Source of the DNA: Desulfovibrio sp. Dsv1
GTDB lineage: Bacteria; Desulfobacterota; Desulfovibrionia; Desulfovibrionales; Desulfovibrionaceae
Assembly: GCA_000403945.1 (NCBI GenBank)
Contig: APFI01000120.1
Location: 1-9,449, forward strand
Reading direction: 5' to 3'
Length of the DNA stretch: 9,449 bases
The position numbers and the translations under genes were made by a program. Shown here one piece after another: positions 1-9,035 of the stretch (the first letter of the stretch is position 1; every line of letters starts with the position of its first letter). The notes beneath the pieces are model-generated. The model was given only the letters and a program-made list of their open reading frames with translations, was not told the DNA's origin and made no database searches.

Positions 1-38
1 TCGTTCGTTTACCTGGCAGCCTCAATGATTTGGATCAG

Positions 39-299
39 ATGGTTTGCAAACATACCCTAGGTGTATTGATTATCGTCTTGGCCATCGCGCAGGTGTGCGC
101 GGCATGCAATACGGACTGGAACAAGGCCGCGGGCGCGGCCTCCGACTTGGGTGCCGTGGCGTCGGTCAGCGATGATGAATTGGGTGTAGGGGAACAGCGC
201 GGCCAACATGGCTTCCGACAAGAGCAAACACGGTAAGTACCTTGCGCGCCTGACGAACAAGCACTGCATGAAAACGGCCAGTTGCTGAATTTTTTATAA
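39..299 (+). pseudogene. Degenerate N-terminal remnant, M48-like metalloprotease lipoprotein
   Basis: No single open frame explains this stretch, but a stitched reading does. From ATG 39 there is a basic start, a hydrophobic segment (TLGVLIIVLAIAQVCAAC, a weak lipobox) and NTDWNKAAGAASD...VSDDE. The frame then slips by +1 at a run of four G at 189-192. The new frame reads ANMASDKSKHGKYLARLTNK, and the frame returns to the original near 262-267 to read HENGQLLNF before a stop at 297-299. A signal peptide, a 'SDDE' segment, a 'YxxRLxxLT' segment and an 'ENGxxLNF' segment in this order resemble the N-terminal part of M48 peptidase lipoproteins such as LoiP/YggG. The HExxH catalytic region is absent, so no protease could be made. 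The family call is from memory of the motifs, not a search. It could instead be an unrelated small secreted-protein remnant. Confidence 0.42.
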
Positions 300-313
300 A
301 GCTCCTTGCCATA

Positions 314-330
314 GAAAACAAGCTGTTTTC
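314..330. repeat. 7-bp perfect inverted repeat upstream of the M24 gene
   Basis: GAAAACA (314-320) and TGTTTTC (324-330) are perfect inverted copies around a 3-nt AGC centre. The site lies about 95 nt before the M24 peptidase start, in the region that should hold its promoter. It could be an operator or a short hairpin. The stem is A/T-rich and has no clear T-tract after it, so a terminator is unlikely. I found no convincing -35/-10 pair in 289-425. Confidence 0.35.
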
Positions 331-425
331 GGTTTTAGTTGAGTGGGGAACAGGGCTTTTCATGCGCGGTCCGACGCTGTAGCATGAGCGCGCGGCCCCG
401 GATGGGGACGTAGGAGACAAAGAAT

Positions 426-1499
<1,074 letters not shown>

Positions 1500-1521
1500 G
1501 GGAAGAAGTAAAGGAGCCCAT

Positions 1522-2058
1522 ATGGCGGCGATCTTTCTGGTGGGCGCCCGCGCGGCGGGTAAAACCACGGTGGGTCTGGAACTGGCCCGTCTGCTGGACT
1601 GCCCTTTCACGGATACGGATCAGCACCTGCGCGAACGTCTGGGCCGCACGGCGGCTGAAATGGTGGCCGCCGAGGGCTGGCCGGGCTTCAGGGCACGCGA
1701 AAGCGCGGCCCTGCGCGAAGTGACGGTTCCGCGCGACGGCGGCGACATGGTTGTGGCCACGGGCGGCGGCATGGTTCTGGACGCGGGAAATCGCCGCTTC
1801 ATGCGCGACCACGGCACTGTCTTTTATCTGGCGGCATCGGCTGCGGTCCTGGCCCGGCGGCTGGCCCGCAACCCGCTGGCGGCGCAGCGTCCTTCGCTGA
1901 CGGGCATGGATATTGTTAAGGAAGTGCGACAGGTGCTGGTCGAGCGCCGCCCTCTCTATGAAGAGGCCGCGCACCACATTCTGGATGCCGCAGCGGAATC
2001 GGCCGACGTCTGCGCGGCAGCCCTGCGCCTGCTAAACGTGGCTCCGGGCAAAGCCTGA
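1522..2058 (+). CDS. aroL: Shikimate kinase
   Basis: A 178-residue cytosolic kinase that phosphorylates shikimate at the 3-hydroxyl with ATP, the fifth step of the chorismate (aromatic amino acid) pathway. Visible motifs, numbered from ATG 1522: P-loop GARAAGKTT (8-16); D31 and D33 of the shikimate-binding DTD; R57 in GFRARES; glycine loop GGG 81-83; lid arginine R123 in AAQRPSL; and ERRPLYEE near 141-148, with the conserved adenine/phosphate-side Arg. Length is typical. ATG 1522 is preferred over an in-frame GTG at 1483 because AAGGAG (1511-1516) sits 5 nt before it, and because the GTG would add 13 atypical residues and overlap the M24 gene. The symbol aroL rather than aroK is a naming choice for this single-domain enzyme; the sequence does not distinguish them. 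Confidence 0.92.
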   Translation: MAAIFLVGARAAGKTTVGLELARLLDCPFTDTDQHLRERLGRTAAEMVAAEGWPGFRARESAALREVTVPRDGGDMVVATGGGMVLDAGNRRFMRDHGTVFYLAASAAVLARRLARNPLAAQRPSLTGMDIVKEVRQVLVERRPLYEEAAHHILDAAAESADVCAAALRLLNVAPGKA

Positions 2059-2072
2059 GACCGGGCCAATCC

Positions 2073-2777
2073 ATGTCCGGCGGCCCCCCTCATTTCCGTC
2101 ATCATGCCCGTGTACAACACCGTCCCCGTCTTGGAAGGCGGCGTTGGCCGGATTATGGGCTCAGCGCCCCGCACCGGACGCACCTCTGCCCCCCCCTTGA
2201 TAGTAATCGCCGTGGACGGCGACTCCACGGGTGACGGTCCGGCAGCGCCTCCGCAATACGCCGGTCTGCCCCTTTTCGGACATGTTCCGGCGTGAAGCCG
2301 TGGAACGCTGGGGCGGCTACGCCGACGGAGAATTTCCCGAAGACTGGGGGCTGCGCTGGCTGGACGCGGACGCGCGCATGGAGAAGCTGTCCCCGCGCCT
2401 GCTGACCCGGAATGATCCTCCGGGCCGAGCCACTCGCGTCGGCGCCCGCTACCGCGAGGCCGCCTGTAACGAATTGCGCGGCCTTCTGGCTGGCCCGCGC
2501 CAACCCCTTTCATCCCGAAGTCTGGACGCAGGGCGCATGCCCCGGCGGCGTCTGGCTCCGCTCTGGTGGCACGGTATACGGTCCGCAACATATATCGGCA
2601 TTGATCCACGCAAGATCGGTAACTGAGTGAACAACGTGCTCTGCCCCCGCGCAGCCCTGTCGAAACCGGGATGCGACCGCATCCTCAATGCCCTCACGAC
2701 CCACGGCGCGGCGGAAGAGGCGGCCCGATGCCTCGAAAACTCGGTACACGGCCCGGAATGACTGGTTGCTGGTTTAA
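2073..2777 (+). pseudogene. Glycosyltransferase family 2 pseudogene (frameshifted, internally deleted)
   Basis: The remains of a GT-A-fold family 2 glycosyltransferase can be read by switching frames. ATG 2073 opens MSGGPP; one base missing from the C-run at 2084-2089 then moves to LISVIMPVYNTVPVLE and LIVIAVDGDSTGDG, the nucleotide-sugar-binding start of GT2 with its DxD-type segment disturbed. The central part of the catalytic domain is absent. Near 2270 the frame changes to FRREAVERWGGYADGEFPED and LDADARMEKLSPRLLTRND, typical of the GT2 acceptor half. It shifts again near 2480 to FWLARANPFHPEVW (2484-2525), and back near 2538 to RRRLAPLWWHGIR and IDPRKIGN. A TGA stop at 2624-2626 is followed in the same frame by VNNV...ALTTHGAAEEAARCLEN. 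A last shift gives YTARNDWLLV and the original stop at 2775-2777. At least four frameshifts, one nonsense codon and a deletion mean no functional enzyme. The original donor and acceptor sugars are unknown. Confidence 0.85.
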
Positions 2778-2897
2778 AGCCCGAGCCCTTCTGCTCCACA
2801 GACAGAAAATCTTTTTCCGACGCCCAGTTCTCGCTCTCCAGACCCGCTGCCAAGCAAACTTTTTTGTAAACTTTGCGAAATTTGTCACCAATACCCT

Positions 2898-2926
2898 TTG
2901 ACATAACATGCCTGTAGGGCTATGGT
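2898..2926 (+). promoter_or_regulatory. Sigma70-type promoter of the ATP synthase operon
   Basis: A perfect -35 box TTGACA (2898-2903), a 17-nt spacer (2904-2920) and a -10 box TATGGT (2921-2926, four of six consensus bases). Transcription would start near 2933, giving a leader of about 48 nt before the b' start. The stretch just upstream (2850-2890) is A/T-rich, with AAACTTT repeated at 2856 and 2868, and could act as an UP element. The position between the GT2 pseudogene and the first atp gene fits a single housekeeping promoter for the operon. No operator is evident. Confidence 0.72.
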
Positions 2927-2980
2927 GCAAGGGCTTTATGTATCAAATCCTTCACACTGCCATTTCTTAGGGGGATGGGC

Positions 2981-3400
2981 ATGCTGGATCTCAATATCAC
3001 GCTGGTTTTTCAGCTGGTGAACTTCTTTATCGCCATATTTGTGCTCAATACCCTCCTGATCCGGCCTATCCGCACCATTATCAAAAAACGCAATGGTGTT
3101 ATGGACAACCTTGCCGGTGAAGCCGACAATTTTGAATCCCAGGCCGCCGAACATCTGGCCAACTACGAAGCCGAACTGGCCCACGCCCGCCAGGATGCCA
3201 GTCTCACCCGTGAAGAAGGCCGTAACGCCGGTCTTATGGAACAGCAGGACATCGTGGGTACCGCTCAAAAGAGCGCCCGTGAAATTTTGGCCGACACCCG
3301 CCGCAGTCTGCGGGAGCAGGCCGAAGCCACGTTGAGCGAACTGCGCAATCAGGTGAACGATTTTTCCGCCCGCCTGGCCGACCGTCTTATCAAAAACTGA
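2981..3400 (+). CDS. atpF': ATP synthase Fo subunit b' (peripheral stalk)
   Basis: A 139-residue membrane-anchored stalk subunit. It pairs with subunit b to hold the F1 head stationary against the rotating c-ring. The N-terminus MLDLNITLVFQLVNFF continues into a single transmembrane helix (about residues 5-28), followed by RPIRTIIKKR. The rest is a long charged, alanine-rich helix suited to a coiled coil. ATG 2981 is chosen over in-frame ATG 2975 because AGGGGG (2969-2974) directly abuts 2975 but lies a normal 6 nt from 2981, and MLDLNITL is the usual b' opening. It is the first gene of the operon, about 48 nt after the predicted transcription start. Subunit b follows after a 145-nt gap. It lacks the longer N-terminus seen on the b gene, which is why I call it b'. 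Confidence 0.85.
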   Translation: MLDLNITLVFQLVNFFIAIFVLNTLLIRPIRTIIKKRNGVMDNLAGEADNFESQAAEHLANYEAELAHARQDASLTREEGRNAGLMEQQDIVGTAQKSAREILADTRRSLREQAEATLSELRNQVNDFSARLADRLIKN

Positions 3401-3414
3401 GCTTCGTTTTTAGC

Positions 3415-3476
3415 GCGGCTTCCTGTGGGGACGGCGTATCCGCCGGTCCCGGTGGAGACCTGTAACCCGCAGCCGC
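3415..3476 (+). other. Structured intergenic RNA element between atpF' and atpF
   Basis: The 145-nt gap between the two stalk genes (3401-3545) can fold. An inner hairpin pairs 3428-3436 with 3441-3450 (GGGAC-GGCG against CGCCGGTCCC, one bulged base, TATC loop). An outer helix can form between GCGGCT (3415-3420) and AGCCGC (3471-3476). No T-tract follows, so it does not look like a terminator. It might attenuate, stabilise or serve as a processing site between b' and b, or be a decayed repeat. The function is unknown; only the complementarity is seen. Confidence 0.4.
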
Positions 3477-3545
3477 AAGGCAGCATGTTTACAAGGTACT
3501 GTGGTGCTCCGCAGGATCATTATCCCAGACCGTAGGGGGTGTGTT

Positions 3546-4121
3546 TTGAGCAAATGGAAACACTTCGGGTTTGTCCTGCCGCTGGCGCTGGCCGTTACCG
3601 TGATCGCCACGGAAGCCGCCGCCGCTGAAGCCGGGCACGCCGCGCCGCGCTGGTATGATTTTGGCTGGCGCGTGCTCAATTTCGTGGCTTTCGCGGGCAT
3701 CCTCTGGTATTTCGTGGGCGGGCTGGCCAGGAGATTCTTCAAGGGCCGCCGTCAGATGATCCGGGAAACCTTGGATGATCTGGAAGAACGCCGCGCCAAG
3801 GCCAAAGAGCATCTGGCCGCCGTGGAGGCGCGCATCGCCCGTCTGGATGAGGAGCGTAAAGCCATCCTGGAAGAAAGCCGGGCGCAGGCCGAGAACCTCA
3901 AACAGGGCATTATGGAAGAGGCGCGCCGCCAAGCCGACCAGATTGTGGAGCAGGCCCGCCTCACCGCTGAGAATGAAGGGCGTTCCGTGCTGGCCGAGGT
4001 GCGTGCCGCCCTTGCCGACGAAATCGTGGACGCGGCTGAAAAAGCTCTGCGCGACAAGCTGGGCGACGCTGAACACGACAAACTTATCGCCAACTCCCTT
4101 AACAAGGTGGTGCTCCATTGA
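3546..4121 (+). CDS. atpF: ATP synthase Fo subunit b (peripheral stalk), N-terminal signal-like extension
   Basis: A 191-residue stalk subunit that partners b' and contacts delta at the top of F1. Two hydrophobic stretches are visible. Residues 7-28 (FGFVLPLALAVTVIATEAAA) look like a cleavable signal peptide. Residues about 41-61 (WRVLNFVAFAGILWYFVGGL) are the conserved b membrane anchor. From about 65 onward runs a charged, heptad-like helix rich in E, A, R and K, the dimerisation and tether region. No ATG exists near the start. TTG 3546 is chosen because AGGGGG (3534-3539) lies 6 nt upstream and it yields the MSKWKHFGF signal-type N-terminus; an upstream GTG at 3501 has no such support. The gene overlaps atpH by four bases, suggesting coupled translation. 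A signal-like extension is, to my knowledge, common on b subunits of Desulfovibrio relatives. Confidence 0.88.
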   Translation: MSKWKHFGFVLPLALAVTVIATEAAAAEAGHAAPRWYDFGWRVLNFVAFAGILWYFVGGLARRFFKGRRQMIRETLDDLEERRAKAKEHLAAVEARIARLDEERKAILEESRAQAENLKQGIMEEARRQADQIVEQARLTAENEGRSVLAEVRAALADEIVDAAEKALRDKLGDAEHDKLIANSLNKVVLH

Positions 4122-4669
4122 CTGACACCGTGGTTGCACGCAGATATGCCAACGCGATATTCGCGTTAGGCCGGAAGGAAGGGGGCGACGCCCTCACCCG
4201 GCACGGGGATTGCCTCGCTGCCCTAGGTGAAATGATCACCGTCGCGCCAAGACTGGACATGACGCTGAAAAGTCCGGTCATCAGCGTGGATGAAAAAAAG
4301 GCGGTCATGGGCAAATTGCTAGACAAGCTCAAAGCCGACCGGATCATGCGCAATTTCTGTTTCCTGTTAGCCGACAAGGAACGCCTAGCCTTCCTGCGCG
4401 AGATCGCCAACTGGTACGGCAAGCTGCTGGACGAGGCCAAAGGCGTAATCCGCGGACGGATGACCACCGCCGTGAAACTTTCCGCCGCCAAACAGGCTGA
4501 GCTCAAGGCCGCGCTGCAGAAAAAAAACGGTGCCGACATTGAGCTGACATTCACCGTGGACAAAGACATCCTTGGGGGTATGGTGCTCAACATGGGAGAT
4601 CGGGTGCTGGACGCAAGTCTGCGCGCGCAATTGGGGATCCTGCGGGAGACTTTCAAGAGGGGTGAATAG
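4118..4669 (+). CDS. atpH: ATP synthase F1 subunit delta (OSCP)
   Basis: A 183-residue subunit capping the alpha/beta hexamer and linking it to the b/b' stalk. The N-terminal helical domain (about 1-105) opens with VARRYANAIFALG, the standard delta start. The C-terminal region carries the family signature around 146-161 (TVDKDILGGMVLNMGD), followed by DASLRAQLGILRETF. Length is typical. Translation starts at TTG 4118, inside the end of atpF (TTGA overlap), with AAGGTGG at about 4103-4109 as ribosome binding site; no usable ATG lies near. The overlap and the weak start codon are consistent with translational coupling to atpF. Three bases separate its stop from the atpA start. Confidence 0.94.
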   Translation: MTDTVVARRYANAIFALGRKEGGDALTRHGDCLAALGEMITVAPRLDMTLKSPVISVDEKKAVMGKLLDKLKADRIMRNFCFLLADKERLAFLREIANWYGKLLDEAKGVIRGRMTTAVKLSAAKQAELKAALQKKNGADIELTFTVDKDILGGMVLNMGDRVLDASLRAQLGILRETFKRGE

Positions 4670-4672
4670 CAC

Positions 4673-6181
<1,509 letters not shown>

Positions 6182-6206
6182 GGCCGCGCCAAACGGGAGA
6201 CCTAGC

Positions 6207-7091
6207 ATGCCTTCACTCAAAGACGTAAAAATGAAAATTGTAGGGGTCGGCAAGACAAAGCAGATCACCAAGGCCATGAACATGGTGGCCTCAGCCAAGC
6301 TGCGCGGCGCCCAGTCCCGTATTGAGCGCTTCAGACCCTACGCGGCCAAATACCGTCAGGTGCTCGCCGAATTGTCGCGCAAGGTGGAGGGCAACGCCCA
6401 CCCCCTGCTGGCCGAGCATGAGGAAAAGAAAAACTGCGCCATCGTCATGGTCACTTCGGACCGCGGTTTGTGCGGCAGTTTTAACGGCAACATCGTCAGC
6501 GCCGCCCTGAAGCTCGCCAAGGAGAAAACCGAGGCTGGCATGCAGGTCAGTTTTATCTGCGTGGGGCGCAAGGGCCGCGATGTGGTGCGCAAAAGCGATT
6601 ACGCCATGCTCACTGCCTGCGGCGATCGCATGGGCAGCATTGACTTCCCCTTGGCCAGCTCTGTGGCTCAGGAAGTCATCCACGGCTATGAGACCTTGGC
6701 CTTTGACGAAGTCTGGCTGGTCTACGGCGAATTCGTGTCCATGGGGCATCAGCCACCGCGCACGCTTTGCCTGCTGCCGCTGAAGACGCCGGAGGCTGAA
6801 GAAATCGCTGAAGAAGCCGGAGAAGTCCGCTGCGAGTACGTCTACGAGCCGCATGAGGAAAAGCTGCTGGCGGAACTTCTGCCGCGTTACGTCAAGGTGC
6901 AGGTCTACCGTGGCCTTCTGGACACCTCGGCCAGCGAGCACGCCGCTCGTATGGCCGCCATGGACAACGCCACGCGCAACTGCAACGAGCTGATCAACAT
7001 GCTGACCCTGCTCTACAACAAGACGCGGCAGGCATCCATTACCAGCGAACTCATCGACATCGTCGGCGGCGCGGAAGCGCTGAACGGTTAA
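6207..7091 (+). CDS. atpG: ATP synthase F1 subunit gamma (central stalk)
   Basis: A 294-residue rotor subunit whose paired N- and C-terminal helices turn inside the alpha/beta hexamer and couple c-ring rotation to ATP synthesis. The N-terminal helix has GKTKQITKAMNMVASAKLRG (15-34), the classic gamma opening. The central Rossmann-like domain includes VTSDRGLCGSFN (82-93). The C-terminal helix ends ITSELIDIVGGAEAL (278-292), matching the family signature. ATG 6207 is chosen because GGGAGA (6195-6200) lies 6 nt upstream and MPSLKDVK is the usual start; the open frame extends upstream of it only through overlap with atpA. There are 25 nt between the atpA stop and this start. The stop codon is embedded in the atpD ribosome binding site. 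Confidence 0.97.
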   Translation: MPSLKDVKMKIVGVGKTKQITKAMNMVASAKLRGAQSRIERFRPYAAKYRQVLAELSRKVEGNAHPLLAEHEEKKNCAIVMVTSDRGLCGSFNGNIVSAALKLAKEKTEAGMQVSFICVGRKGRDVVRKSDYAMLTACGDRMGSIDFPLASSVAQEVIHGYETLAFDEVWLVYGEFVSMGHQPPRTLCLLPLKTPEAEEIAEEAGEVRCEYVYEPHEEKLLAELLPRYVKVQVYRGLLDTSASEHAARMAAMDNATRNCNELINMLTLLYNKTRQASITSELIDIVGGAEALNG

Positions 7092-7101
7092 GGAGCCAAA
7101 C

Positions 7102-8523
7102 ATGAGCAAAAACATCGGTAAAGTCGTTCAGGTTATCGGCGCCGTGGTGGACGTTGAGTTCAGCGACGGCAACCTGCCGAATATCTTCACCGCCCTGGAG
7201 ATAAAAAATCCGAACAACAGCGACGCTCCGGAGCTGATCTGTGAAGTGGCGCAACATCTGGGCGACAATGTGGTCCGCACCATCGCCATGGACGCCACCG
7301 AAGGTCTGGTGCGCGGTATGGAAGTGGTGGATACGGGCAATCCCATCATGGTGCCCGTGGGCAAAGCCGCAGTGGGCCGCATCCTGAACGTCATCGGCCG
7401 CCCGGTGGACGAACTGGGTCCGGTCAATGCCGAAAAGTATTATCCCATCCACCGGCCCGCGCCCAAGTTCACGGACCAGAATACCAAGGTCGAACTGCTG
7501 GAAACCGGCATCAAGGTTGTGGATCTGCTTGTGCCCTTCCCAAAGGGCGGCAAGATGGGCCTCTTCGGCGGTGCCGGCGTGGGCAAGACGGTTATCCTTA
7601 TGGAAATGATCAACAACATCGCCAAACAACACGGTGGTTCCTCGGTGTTCGCCGGTGTGGGCGAACGCACCCGTGAGGGCAACGACCTTTACAACGAACT
7701 CAAGGAAGCAGGCGTTCTGGAACGCGCCACGCTTGTCTACGGCCAGATGAACGAGCCACCGGGAGCCCGCGCGCGCGTGGCCCTCACTGCTCTGGCCTGC
7801 GCCGAATACTTCCGTGACGAAGAACATCAGGACGTGTTGCTGTTCATCGATAACATCTTCCGCTTCACACAGGCCGGTTCGGAAGTGTCCGCCCTGCTCG
7901 GGCGCATGCCTTCGGCCGTGGGCTATCAGCCCACCTTGGGCACTGACTTGGGTTCGCTGCAGGAACGCATCACCTCCACCAATTCGGGTTCGATCACTTC
8001 AGTACAGGCCGTGTACGTGCCCGCCGACGACCTGACCGACCCGGCCCCGGCCACGACCTTCTCGCATCTGGACGGTACCTTGGTGCTTTCCCGCCAGATC
8101 GCGGAACTGGGCATCTACCCGGCTGTGGACCCGCTGGACTCCACCTCGCGCATCCTTGCCCCCGATGTGGTGGGCGAAGAGCACTACAGCGTGGCCCGGC
8201 GGGTGCAGATGGTGCTGCAGAAGTATAAAGAACTGCAGGATATTATCGCCATTCTGGGCATGGACGAACTCTCGGACGAGGACAAGCTCACCGTGGCCCG
8301 TGCACGCCGCATCCAGCGCTTCCTCTCCCAGCCCTTTCACGTGGCCGAAACCTTCACGGGTACGCCCGGCCAGTATGTGAAGCTGGAAGACACCATCAAG
8401 GGCTTTAAGGGCATTTTGGACGGTGAATACGACCACTTGGCCGAAGGCGACTTCTATATGCTCGGCGGCATTGAGCAGGCCGTGGCAAAATATGAGCAGC
8501 GCAAACTGCAGGAAGAAAACTAG
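7102..8523 (+). CDS. atpD: ATP synthase F1 subunit beta (catalytic)
   Basis: A 473-residue catalytic subunit that makes or hydrolyses ATP at the alpha/beta interface. The beta-barrel domain opens with GKVVQVIGAVVDVEF. The P-loop GGAGVGKT is at 156-163 (K162, T163). Catalytic glutamate E188 lies in GVGERTREGND, the Walker B aspartate in LLFIDNIFRF is at 250, and the ATPase alpha/beta signature PAVDPLDSTS is at 340-349. The DELSDEDK loop that interacts with gamma follows in the C-terminal domain. Length is typical. Its Shine-Dalgarno TAAGGAG (7089-7095) overlaps the atpG stop, so translation of the two genes is probably coupled. Ion specificity is set by the c subunit, which is not in this window. 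Confidence 0.98.
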   Translation: MSKNIGKVVQVIGAVVDVEFSDGNLPNIFTALEIKNPNNSDAPELICEVAQHLGDNVVRTIAMDATEGLVRGMEVVDTGNPIMVPVGKAAVGRILNVIGRPVDELGPVNAEKYYPIHRPAPKFTDQNTKVELLETGIKVVDLLVPFPKGGKMGLFGGAGVGKTVILMEMINNIAKQHGGSSVFAGVGERTREGNDLYNELKEAGVLERATLVYGQMNEPPGARARVALTALACAEYFRDEEHQDVLLFIDNIFRFTQAGSEVSALLGRMPSAVGYQPTLGTDLGSLQERITSTNSGSITSVQAVYVPADDLTDPAPATTFSHLDGTLVLSRQIAELGIYPAVDPLDSTSRILAPDVVGEEHYSVARRVQMVLQKYKELQDIIAILGMDELSDEDKLTVARARRIQRFLSQPFHVAETFTGTPGQYVKLEDTIKGFKGILDGEYDHLAEGDFYMLGGIEQAVAKYEQRKLQEEN

Positions 8524-8557
8524 TCCCGTCGCGAGTCAGGGAAGCTAAGGAGTCAGT

Positions 8558-8959
8558 ATGGGCACGCTGCAACTGGAAGTGGTGACGCCGGACAAAACCG
8601 TGGTCAGCGCCGAGGTGGAAATGGTTGTCTGCCCCGGAGTGGAGGGCGAATTCGGTGTGCTGCCACAGCACGTCTCCCTGCTCTCGGCCCTGAAAATCGG
8701 CGATCTGCGCTACCGGCTCGACGGCAAGGATGAGAACGTCTTCATTTCCGGAGGCTTTGCCGACGTGAACAACAACGTGCTGAGCGTGCTTGCCGAATCC
8801 GCCGAACTGGCCGGTGACATTGACGCCGCCAGAGCCCATGCCGCCAAGGAGCGGGCTGAAAAACGCCTCGCCGCCCATGACGAGAGCGTGGATCAGACGC
8901 GGGCCGAGGCCGCCCTGCAACGCGCGGTCACGCGACTGCAGGTGGCGCAGTTGCGCTGA
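8558..8959 (+). CDS. atpC: ATP synthase F1 subunit epsilon
   Basis: A 133-residue central-stalk subunit that joins gamma to the c-ring and, in many bacteria, inhibits ATP hydrolysis through its C-terminal helices. The N-terminal beta-sandwich (about 1-85) shows LEVVTPDKTVVSAEVEMVV, then GEFGVLPQHVSLLSAL and VFISGGFADVNNNVLSVLAE, all family hallmarks. The C-terminal helical hairpin (about 90-133) is rich in A, R and E. Full length for the family. ATG 8558 has TAAGGAG at 8546-8552. It is the last gene of the operon, 34 nt after atpD and followed within 30 nt by an intrinsic terminator. Confidence 0.96.
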   Translation: MGTLQLEVVTPDKTVVSAEVEMVVCPGVEGEFGVLPQHVSLLSALKIGDLRYRLDGKDENVFISGGFADVNNNVLSVLAESAELAGDIDAARAHAAKERAEKRLAAHDESVDQTRAEAALQRAVTRLQVAQLR

Positions 8960-8986
8960 CGGTCGCCGGCATGAAATAAAGAACTG

Positions 8987-9020
8987 GAAGAGCCGGAGGC
9001 ATTACCTCCGGCTCTTCTTC
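8987..9020 (+). terminator. Rho-independent terminator of the atp operon
   Basis: An inverted repeat pairs 8988-8999 with 9005-9016: 12 perfect base pairs (AAGAGCCGGAGG / CCTCCGGCTCTT), extended by one more G-C pair, around a 5-nt loop. The downstream tract CTTCTTC is pyrimidine-rich rather than pure T, so termination may be imperfect. It begins 28 nt after the atpC stop, where the operon is expected to end. Confidence 0.85.
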
Positions 9021-9035
9021 ATCAGGAGGACATCA

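Noticed and set aside
2624..2626. In-frame TGA in the glycosyltransferase as a possible selenocysteine codon
   Set aside because: GT2 enzymes are not selenoproteins, the position (after IDPRKIGN) is not catalytic, and several other lesions surround it.
2449..2930. Minus-strand open frames across the GT2 pseudogene and atp promoter
   Set aside because: Arg/Pro/Ser-rich composition without motifs. The plus strand carries clear GT2 similarity and a promoter.
3428..3450. The b'/b intergenic hairpin as an intrinsic terminator
   Set aside because: No T-tract follows, and it lies inside an operon whose downstream genes have no other visible promoter.
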